Shown here: positions 1 to 6,258 of the stretch, one piece after another
Position numbering within the stretch: the stretch's first letter is position 1
Layout of the letters: the number at the start of each line of letters is the position of its first letter
From: JAGOTT01 sp964450795
GTDB taxonomy: Bacteria > Patescibacteriota > Minisyncoccia > Moranbacterales > UBA1568
Direction: 5' to 3'
DNA: 15,978 bases
Assembly: GCA_964450795.1 (NCBI GenBank)
Contig: CAYVDI010000024.1
Coordinates: 1-15,978, forward strand
The notes under the pieces: generated by a model
What the model saw: only the letters and a program-made list of their open reading frames with translations
Databases searched by the model: none
What the model was told of the DNA's origin: nothing
Translations under genes and position numbers: made by a program

Positions 1-382
<382 letters not shown>

Positions 383-444
383 TTCTTTTTTCACTTCGGT
401 TGGCAACAGAAAGCTTCTGACTTCTTCATTGATTCTGGAAGGCA

Positions 445-567
445 CTGTCTTGGTGGTTCTTGCGATAGAGGTACACCCGATCCCATATCGAACTCGGAAG
501 TTAAGCCTATCCGCGCCGATGGTACTTCGCTGTGATGGCGGGGGAGAGTAGGTCGCCGCCAAGACAG
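445..567 (+). rRNA. rrf: 5S ribosomal RNA
   Basis: The conserved loop B/C core (CGATCCCATATCGAACTCGGAAG, in two overlapping blocks at 478-500) and the GCGCCGATGGTA stretch at 513-524 are diagnostic of 5S rRNA. The ends are set by helix I: the 11-nt arm at 443-453 pairs perfectly with 559-569, so the mature ends fall within those arms. The length is about 120 nt. It is cotranscribed with 23S and followed by the operon terminator at 613-638. Confidence 0.96.
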
Positions 568-612
568 TGTCTTTCAGGAAATGAGGAACGACGAGACCTT
601 TCGGATATCGGA

Positions 613-638
613 AACGGCCCTGTGCGGGCCGTTTTTTT
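613..638 (+). terminator. Rho-independent terminator of the rRNA operon
   Basis: An 8-bp perfect stem (AACGGCCC at 613-620, loop TGTGC, GGGCCGTT at 626-633) runs into a T tract at 632-638. It lies about 45 nt downstream of 5S and closes the rrn operon. A -10 box begins only 5 nt after the T tract. Confidence 0.92.
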
Positions 639-648
639 GTGCTACAAT
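635..648 (+). promoter_or_regulatory. Extended -10 promoter after the rRNA terminator
   Basis: TGTGC followed by TACAAT (643-648) resembles an extended -10 box; no good -35 is visible 17 nt upstream, where the terminator stem lies. Predicted transcription start is about 655, giving a leader of roughly 24 nt before the ATG at 679. The same 14-nt block TTTTGTGCTACAAT recurs upstream of trpS at 8674-8687. Confidence 0.6.
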
Positions 649-678
649 TGAGGGGTTCTAACCGGTAGTTTTTGGCGT

Positions 679-1515
679 ATGACTTCTTCCCGGCGCATGA
701 TGAAGCGGATCACCATCCTTGGGACCGTATTCTTTTTCATTGCACTCCTCGGTTCCTCCTGGTATTTCTTTTCGGCTCCGCAGGCGACGTGCTTTGACGG
801 GAAGCAGAATCAGGGTGAGCGGGGTGTCGATTGCGGCGGTCCCTGTGCCCACTCGTGTGAAGTCGTACGAACGCCTGAAGCGCTGGTGATCAGGGAGTCC
901 GCATTCGTTCCGGGAGGGAAAGAGGGGGAATATGACGTGATGGCGAAGATTTACAATCCGAACGATGAGCTTGGTGCGGCCGTCCTTCCATATGCGTTCC
1001 GACTCGAGGATGGGTCCGGGAATACGCTTGCCGAAGCTTCCGGAACGGGGTTCATCCTTCCACAGGAGACGAAGACATTTCTTCTGATCGGGCTCAAGGC
1101 GTCGTCTATGCCGCGATCCGTCTCGGTGACCTTTCCGGAGGCGCAGTGGGAAAAGTTTTCCGGCTATCAGGAAAAGCCGTCGCTTTCGATCATCAATAAA
1201 CGGTATGCGCCTGTCACGTCGGGTCCGTTCTTCGGGAGAGCCGAGGGAACGCTCGTGAATGACAGCATCTTCGATTTCCGTTCGGTTCTCGTGAAGGTGA
1301 TCCTCCGTGATGCCTCAGGGAAGCCGCTCGCCTTCAACCAAACCGAGATGAATACCGTCCGGACGCGGGAAAGCCGGGATTTCCAGCTTACCTGGCCGAA
1401 GGCGTTCGTCGGTGAAGTGGCCCAGGTGGACGTCGAACCGGAGGCGGACGTGTATCACGAGGAGAATTTCGTGCGACAGTATGTCGAGCCGGGAAAATTC
1501 CAGGATTTGCGGTGA
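679..1515 (+). CDS. Membrane-anchored Cys-motif protein, unknown function
   Basis: A 278-residue protein of unknown function. Residues 1-11 are basic, 12-31 form one hydrophobic segment (signal anchor), and the rest is predicted outside the membrane. Just after the membrane segment is a compact motif with Cys 38, 52, 56 and 60, in the form CxDGxxNxGExGxDCGGxC. I associate this motif with short secreted proteins of Patescibacteria, where it may bind a metal or form disulfides (recall plus inference). The remaining ~215 residues look beta-rich, with no enzyme motif that I recognise; two segments (about 68-130 and 165-235) could be immunoglobulin-like or FxLYD-like folds, which is a guess. The start could also be the Met at residue 7 or 8; there is no Shine-Dalgarno at any of them. 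It sits between the rRNA operon and rodA and has its own promoter at 635-648. Confidence 0.85.
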   Translation: MTSSRRMMKRITILGTVFFFIALLGSSWYFFSAPQATCFDGKQNQGERGVDCGGPCAHSCEVVRTPEALVIRESAFVPGGKEGEYDVMAKIYNPNDELGAAVLPYAFRLEDGSGNTLAEASGTGFILPQETKTFLLIGLKASSMPRSVSVTFPEAQWEKFSGYQEKPSLSIINKRYAPVTSGPFFGRAEGTLVNDSIFDFRSVLVKVILRDASGKPLAFNQTEMNTVRTRESRDFQLTWPKAFVGEVAQVDVEPEADVYHEENFVRQYVEPGKFQDLR

Positions 1516-1633
1516 TCGGGAGGTGGATGACGGCCGATGACGAACAAAAAAACAAAAATGGGGTGGCTTACCGCGATTCCGCTCCCTGTTTCGTGAACCG
1601 CTTTTCGTCGGTTTCAGTTGAGTATTTTCTCCT

Positions 1634-2797
1634 ATGAGGCGTTTTCTTGAGTTTGATTGGATTCTCGTTCTCCCCGTGCTCTTCCTTTTCGGGACGAGCC
1701 TTCTCGTACTTTACAGCCTTTCTTCCGTCGATGGATGGTCCTGGAGCGGGAATTTCTTCCTCCGGCAAGGATTGTTCGGCCTTTTCGGTATCATGGCGAT
1801 GTTCTTTGTCGCTACCATCGACTATCGGCATATCGCGAGATTCAGCACCTCTCTTTATTTCCTTTCGGCGGGCGTGCTTGTCCTGGTCGTCCTTTTCGGT
1901 CGGATCGTCCGCGGGACCACGGGATGGATCGAGCTCGGTCCGATCCAGTTTCAGCCGGTCGAAGGGGCGAAGATCGCACTTATCATCTTCCTCGCTTCCT
2001 TCATCGCGAAGAAGCGTTCGGAGCTCGGGGAGTGGGTCCGTATCGTCGTCTCGTTCGTTCTCTTGTCCGTGCTCGTGTTCCTTGTCCTCCGTCAGCCGGA
2101 TCTCGGATCCGCCCTCGTTCTTTCTTCCGTCTGGGCGGGAATGATCATGGTGTCCGGTATCCGTTTCCATCATATCGCGGTGCTCGCCGTTCTCGGGGTC
2201 ATCATCGCCTCTTCCGGCTGGTTTTTCCTGCAGGAGTACCAGAGGAATCGCATAGAGGTGTTCATTCATCCGGAATCCGATCCACGCGGGAGCGGATACA
2301 ATGTGCTCCAATCGATGATCGCGGTCGGCTCCGGCGGACTCTTCGGGAAGGGGCTCGGGTACGGATCCCAATCGCAGCTCAACTTTCTTCCGGAAAAACA
2401 TACGGATTTCTTGGTGGCCGTCATCGCGGAAGAGCTTGGCTTGGTCGGAATCGGTGCTACGCTCTTCGCGTACGGAGTGATGCTCTACCGGATCCGACGG
2501 ATCGCCGAAGAGGCCCGCGACAATGTCGGATATCTCGTCTGTATCGGCGCCTTTTCCTATTTTCTCTTCCAGATACTCGTCAATGTCGGCATGAATGTCG
2601 GCGCTCTTCCGGTCACCGGTCTTCCTGCGCCGTTTCTCTCGTACGGAGGAAGCTCGCTGCTCGCGTCGTTCGTGGTCCTTGGACTCGTCTTGAGCGTCCA
2701 TCGTCGGAGGAGGCGCGGGACTTCCTTCCCTTCGGGCGGGTTCCCTGGGGAGGATGGTTTTTCCCAGGAAATAAAGGGAATACCAATTTTTCATTGA
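1634..2797 (+). CDS. rodA: SEDS-family peptidoglycan glycosyltransferase, RodA/FtsW type
   Basis: A 387-residue polytopic membrane protein of the SEDS family, which polymerises lipid II into glycan strands with a partner class B PBP. About ten hydrophobic segments are visible. Family motifs are present: QPVE (residues 107-110, usually QPSE) after a GWIELGP stretch, RQPDLGSA (153-160), the large extracytoplasmic loop ending in FLPEKHTDF (251-259) whose Asp 258 corresponds to the catalytic Asp of the family, and the C-terminal GLPAPFLSYGGSS. The loop motif and size fit RodA somewhat better than FtsW, but the assignment between them is not certain. The C terminus is an Arg-rich cytoplasmic tail of about 30 residues. 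The start is preceded by CTCCT and not by a Shine-Dalgarno. The 118-nt gap upstream shows no clear terminator or promoter beyond a weak TATTTT at 1623-1628. Its stop codon overlaps the -35 box proposed for secG. Confidence 0.93.
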   Translation: MRRFLEFDWILVLPVLFLFGTSLLVLYSLSSVDGWSWSGNFFLRQGLFGLFGIMAMFFVATIDYRHIARFSTSLYFLSAGVLVLVVLFGRIVRGTTGWIELGPIQFQPVEGAKIALIIFLASFIAKKRSELGEWVRIVVSFVLLSVLVFLVLRQPDLGSALVLSSVWAGMIMVSGIRFHHIAVLAVLGVIIASSGWFFLQEYQRNRIEVFIHPESDPRGSGYNVLQSMIAVGSGGLFGKGLGYGSQSQLNFLPEKHTDFLVAVIAEELGLVGIGATLFAYGVMLYRIRRIAEEARDNVGYLVCIGAFSYFLFQILVNVGMNVGALPVTGLPAPFLSYGGSSLLASFVVLGLVLSVHRRRRRGTSFPSGGFPGEDGFSQEIKGIPIFH

Positions 2798-2822
2798 CTT
2801 TCCAGGCGTTTTCTGGTACCTT
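2794..2822 (+). promoter_or_regulatory. Candidate sigma70-type promoter of secG
   Basis: TTGACT (2794-2799), a 17-bp spacer ending in TGG (extended -10 character), then TACCTT (2817-2822). Predicted start is near 2829, a leader of about 36 nt to secG. The -35 box includes the rodA stop codon. Confidence 0.5.
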
Positions 2823-2864
2823 TGGAGAAGGTATTTCGTATCGTTTTCTTTCGTTTTTCCTTTT

Positions 2865-3080
2865 ATGAAGCCTCTTATCGTGGCGCAGGTGGTTGTTGCG
2901 GTTCTGCTCATGGTCTCCATTCTCTTGCAGAACCGTGGGTCCGGACTCGGATCCGCGTTCGGCGGAGACTTCGGCGGTTACTACACGAAGCGTGGATTCG
3001 AAAAGTTCCTCTTCTCGTCCTCTATCGCGCTTGGTGCGGCATTCCTTCTGCTCTCGATCATCAACACGAGACTTACGTAG
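2865..3080 (+). CDS. secG: Preprotein translocase subunit SecG
   Basis: A 71-residue protein with two membrane helices (about 4-21 and 48-66), the SecG topology. The family pattern is clear: LLQNRGSGLGSAFGGDFGG (residues 20-38), then a YYTKRGFEKFL stretch matching the usual TRRGxEKxL. SecG is a non-essential SecYEG subunit that assists protein export through the inner membrane. The length is near the family norm of 70-80. The start ATG follows TTTTTCCTTTT, with no Shine-Dalgarno. It lies between rodA and a binding protein; the 75-nt gap to the next gene carries no obvious terminator, so cotranscription with that gene is plausible. Confidence 0.93.
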   Translation: MKPLIVAQVVVAVLLMVSILLQNRGSGLGSAFGGDFGGYYTKRGFEKFLFSSSIALGAAFLLLSIINTRLT

Positions 3081-3155
3081 GAAGTCTTTAGGTCGCAGAG
3101 GACCGGAAGCTCGTGGTATCAGCGGCTTTCGGTTTGTCCGGTCGATTCGGATACG

Positions 3156-4901
3156 ATGAATCGGGCGTCCTCTCCTAATCCTTATCTCACGAGTATCTCT
3201 CCGAGAAGCTTATTTCAAAAATTTCGGGAAAACGGCGCTCTCGCGCTGTTCCAGGCGCTTCGGACACGCGATAAGGTCGTCGTGGCATTTCTTTCGGTCG
3301 TCGTGGCCGGTGCCGTCTTCTATTGGATCGGGGCCATCTATGTCTCATCCACCGAAGTGGTTGCCGATCGCGGCGGGCGGTATATCGAGGGTGTCATCGG
3401 TCAACCGCGATACGTCAACCCGGTCCTTTCGCTGGCGAATTCCGCGGATGAGGATCTGGTGCATGCCGTATACTCCGGCTTGCTCCGGTACGATGCCGAT
3501 GGTCGGGTAAGAAATGATCTGGCTGAACGGGTGGACGTTTCGGGGGACGGAAAGGAATATACCGTGACGATCCGTGAAGGCGCGAAGTGGCATGACGGAA
3601 TCGATGTTTCGGCGGATGACGTGGCGTTCACGGTCGGACTTATCAAGAATCCCGCTTACAAGAGTCCTCTCCAGAAGAATTGGCAGGGGGTGGATGCGGA
3701 GCTCGTCGATAACCGTACCGTCCGTTTCATTCTCAAGAAGGCGTATTTCGGCTTTCCGGAGCATCTGACGGTCGGCATCCTTCCGAAGCATGTCTGGGAG
3801 AGCGTTCCGCCCGAAGGGTTTGCGCTCGCTGACCCGAATATCGCTCCGGTCGGTTCTGGACCGTATCGATTCTTCGATTACCAGAAGGACTCGAACGGAA
3901 ACATCCTTTCGTACGAATTGCGCGCTTTTCCGGAATACTTCGACGGTGAGGCGAATATCACGAAGCTCGTCTTCAATTTTTATCCGGACGAGGAAAGTCT
4001 TTCCGATGCGTTCTCGAAGAAGGAGATCATGGGAATGGCCTCGGTTTCGCTCGAACGGACCGCCGAGCTTTCGGGTCGGAAAGGGACCGCAATCCACGAA
4101 TTTTCCCTTCCGAGGATTTTCGCCGTCTTTTTCAATCCGGTGAAGAGTGTCCCGCTCGCGTATCCGGAGGTCCGCGAGGCGCTTTCGAAGGCGACCGACC
4201 GGGATGCCCTTGTCCGCGAGGCGCTTCTCGGGAAAGGAATGGCCGCTCCGCTTCCGTTTCTTCCGTTCATGGAGGGAAATCCGGATATTCCGGATATGTC
4301 ATACGATGTCGACGCCGCGAACCGTATTCTCGATGAAAAGGGATGGGCGCGCGGGGAGGATGGGATCCGGTCCAAGGGAGGAACGGCGCTTGCGTTCCAG
4401 CTTGCGGTTCCGGCGTGGCTTGAACTCGAGAAGACGGCGGATGTCATCAAGGCCCAGTGGGAACGGATCGGTGCGCGTGTCGAGGTGAAAGCGTCGCCGC
4501 TCTCCGAGCTGAACCAGGATGTCATACGGCCGAGGAACTACGACGCGGTGCTGTATGGCGAGGAGATGCGGATCAACCCCGATTTCTACTCGTTCTGGCA
4601 TTCGAGTGAGAAAGGGGAAACCGGATTCAATCTCGCGATGTTCGCGGATGATGATGCCGATGAGACGCTGCTTGCCCTCCGCGAGGAATCGGATCCCGAT
4701 CGTCGTCGCGAGCTTCTTGGCACGTTCCTCAGAATCCTTTCCGAAAAGTACCCGGCCGTATTCCTATACAGTCCCGACGCCTCCTATGTGATGGATGATT
4801 CCGTGAAAGGATTCGATATCCGGAGCGCCAACAACGCCTCCTGCCGACTCTCGGACCTCTCCCATTGGTATATCGAGACGAAACGGATACGAAAGAAATA
4901 A
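3156..4901 (+). CDS. Peptide/oligopeptide ABC transporter-type solute-binding protein (SBP_bac_5), TM-anchored
   Basis: A 581-residue protein of solute-binding protein family 5 (DppA/OppA-like). Residues 1-40 are a basic cytoplasmic stretch, 41-63 a single membrane helix, and the binding domain follows from about 75. Supporting signatures are EGVIGQPRYVNP and the DLVHAVYSGLLRYD region near 79-115, then AKWHDGIDVSADDVAFT around 140-165, and the late IGARVEVKA / YDAVLYG segments of lobe II. There is no lipobox Cys at the membrane segment, so it appears to be an uncleaved signal-anchor protein and not a lipoprotein. Neither a permease nor an ATPase lies in the window, so its transport partner is unknown. 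The ligand is probably a peptide by family, but binding residues cannot be read with confidence. The start lacks a Shine-Dalgarno. Confidence 0.88.
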   Translation: MNRASSPNPYLTSISPRSLFQKFRENGALALFQALRTRDKVVVAFLSVVVAGAVFYWIGAIYVSSTEVVADRGGRYIEGVIGQPRYVNPVLSLANSADEDLVHAVYSGLLRYDADGRVRNDLAERVDVSGDGKEYTVTIREGAKWHDGIDVSADDVAFTVGLIKNPAYKSPLQKNWQGVDAELVDNRTVRFILKKAYFGFPEHLTVGILPKHVWESVPPEGFALADPNIAPVGSGPYRFFDYQKDSNGNILSYELRAFPEYFDGEANITKLVFNFYPDEESLSDAFSKKEIMGMASVSLERTAELSGRKGTAIHEFSLPRIFAVFFNPVKSVPLAYPEVREALSKATDRDALVREALLGKGMAAPLPFLPFMEGNPDIPDMSYDVDAANRILDEKGWARGEDGIRSKGGTALAFQLAVPAWLELEKTADVIKAQWERIGARVEVKASPLSELNQDVIRPRNYDAVLYGEEMRINPDFYSFWHSSEKGETGFNLAMFADDDADETLLALREESDPDRRRELLGTFLRILSEKYPAVFLYSPDASYVMDDSVKGFDIRSANNASCRLSDLSHWYIETKRIRKK

Positions 4902-4909
4902 TCCGGATT

Positions 4910-4933
4910 TCCCTGGGGGAAACCCCAGCGGGA
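4910..4933 (+). other. GNRA-loop hairpin between the binding protein and the isomerase gene
   Basis: TCCC (4910-4913) plus TGGGG (4914-4918), loop GAAA (4919-4922), CCCCA (4923-4927), a 2-nt bulge, then GGGA (4930-4933): 9 base pairs closed by a GNRA tetraloop. No T tract follows, so it is a poor intrinsic terminator. It lies in the leader of the next gene, 9 nt after the previous stop codon, and might protect mRNA ends or modulate translation. Confidence 0.45.
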
Positions 4934-4969
4934 GCACGGAGGTCGTTCCTCATAAGTAACAGAAAACAT

Positions 4970-5986
4970 ATGCACCAGAATCCCGATCCATCGAATTTCC
5001 GTCAGATGATCATCGAGAGTCCGAAGCAGTTCCGGGCGGGGATGGACCTTTCGGATGATATCCGCATCGAAGGGGATTTCGATAAGATCATGATTTCCGG
5101 CATGGGAGGGTCGGCGCTCCCGGGAAATCTTTTCCGCATCTATCTGAACGACCTGTTCCGAAAGAACGGAAAGAAACCTCTTCCGGTATTCCAGAATCGG
5201 TTCTACGGTCTGCCGCCGGAAAGTTTCGATCGCTGTCTCAATTTCGTCTGTTCCTATTCCGGGAATACCGAAGAGACGCTCGAGGCGTTCGAGGAGGCGA
5301 TCGGCTCGGGGCTTCCGACGATCGGGTTGTCCGCCGGCGGGAAACTGGAGGAACGATGCCGGGAAACCGGGACACCGCACGTAAAGCTTCCCATGCCGTC
5401 TCCGGACTTCCAGCCACGGATCGGAACGGGGTACTTCTTCGGCGCTCTCTTCGCGATTCTTGCGAATCACGGACTTATCCCGGATGCCAGGGCGGAAGTG
5501 CTCGCATCGGCGGACCGGCTTTCCGATCGGCTCTTGGATATCGAGGCGCGCGGGAAGGAAATAGCGGCGGACCTTGCGGGAAAGACTCCCGTCGTGTATG
5601 CTTCCGTGAAGTACAAGGCGGTGGCGATGGTGTGGAAGATCAAGCTGAACGAGAACGCCAAGACGCCCGCCTTTTGGAACTTCTTCCCCGAACTCAACCA
5701 CAATGAGATGGTCGGATTCACGAATCCGCAGGCGGACTTTACCGTGGTCATGCTCCGTGACAAGGAAGATCATCCGAGGAATCTGAAACGGTTCGATGTG
5801 ACCGCCGCTCTCCTGCGGGAAGAGGGGATTCCGGTCAGGATCGTGGACATGGACGGCGGGGACGTATTCGGAAACATCTTCGGCAGCATCCTGCTTTCCG
5901 ATTTCGCATCCTATCATCTGGCGCTCCGATACGGTATCGATCCGACGCCGGTCGATATGGTGGAGCGGTTGAAGAAGATGCTGTGA
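4970..5986 (+). CDS. Bifunctional phosphoglucose/phosphomannose isomerase
   Basis: A 338-residue cytoplasmic enzyme with two SIS domains, close to the length of the bifunctional PGI/PMI family, which interconverts glucose-6-P or mannose-6-P with fructose-6-P. Visible motifs: GMGGSALPG (residues 44-52) at the start of the first SIS domain, CSYSGNTEET (94-103) for phosphate binding, and FPELNHNEMVGF (239-250), with Glu 241 and His 244 the family's catalytic residues. I start at the ATG at 4970 because the family begins close to this point; an upstream in-frame ATG at 4865 would overlap the preceding gene by 37 nt and add 35 unrelated residues. No Shine-Dalgarno is close to the start; a GGAGG lies 25 nt upstream at about 4938. 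Together with the phosphomannomutase/phosphoglucomutase at 10862-12199 it supplies hexose phosphates for sugar nucleotides. Confidence 0.93.
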   Translation: MHQNPDPSNFRQMIIESPKQFRAGMDLSDDIRIEGDFDKIMISGMGGSALPGNLFRIYLNDLFRKNGKKPLPVFQNRFYGLPPESFDRCLNFVCSYSGNTEETLEAFEEAIGSGLPTIGLSAGGKLEERCRETGTPHVKLPMPSPDFQPRIGTGYFFGALFAILANHGLIPDARAEVLASADRLSDRLLDIEARGKEIAADLAGKTPVVYASVKYKAVAMVWKIKLNENAKTPAFWNFFPELNHNEMVGFTNPQADFTVVMLRDKEDHPRNLKRFDVTAALLREEGIPVRIVDMDGGDVFGNIFGSILLSDFASYHLALRYGIDPTPVDMVERLKKML

Positions 5987-6029
5987 CATCTCCCGCCGCT
6001 GTTCCGGAGTTTTACATTTGATTTTTTCA

Positions 6030-6113
6030 GCCGAGGTGGCGGAATCGGTAGACGCACTGGTTTCAGGTACCAGCGGGAGCAATCCCATGGGGGTTCGAGT
6101 CCCCCCTTCGGCA
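6030..6113 (+). tRNA. tRNA-Leu, anticodon CAG
   Basis: An 84-nt type II tRNA. Acceptor stem GCCGAGG (6030-6036) pairs with CTTCGGC (6106-6112), with one G-U. The anticodon stem CTGGT/ACCAG encloses the loop TTCAGGT, anticodon CAG at 6064-6066, reading CUG Leu codons. The long variable arm forms GGGA/TCCC (6075-6078 and 6083-6086). T arm GGGGG-TTCGAGT-CCCCC is at 6089-6105. The discriminator is A at 6113. The genome continues CACG, so the CCA end is not encoded and must be added by tRNA nucleotidyltransferase. It ends 145 nt upstream of the RNase J start. Confidence 0.97.
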
Positions 6114-6258
6114 CACGACGTTAGGAGTCCATTTTCCTGGAACCATGTTCCCGGTCGATACGGGAAACGGACCTCTTTCTTCTTTCTCGGTGCGGTCGCG
6201 ACCATTCGCGGCTTCATCGGCTTTAAACGATAAGTTGTACGTAATTGCAAGACAGATT

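Noticed and set aside
1568..2920. 450-codon open frame on the minus strand opposite rodA
   Set aside because: It overlaps the whole of rodA, is extremely rich in Asp, Glu, Arg and Lys, and has no domain or start signal; it is a mirror of the GC-rich codon pattern of a real gene.
4865..4969. Upstream in-frame start for the isomerase
   Set aside because: It would overlap the binding-protein gene by 37 nt and add residues not found in the family; the GNRA hairpin lies within this stretch.
6145..6258. Upstream in-frame start for RNase J
   Set aside because: It begins 31 nt after tRNA-Leu and adds 38 residues with no family resemblance; the ATG at 6259 gives a basic tail that starts MTEPQKKRR and is more plausible.
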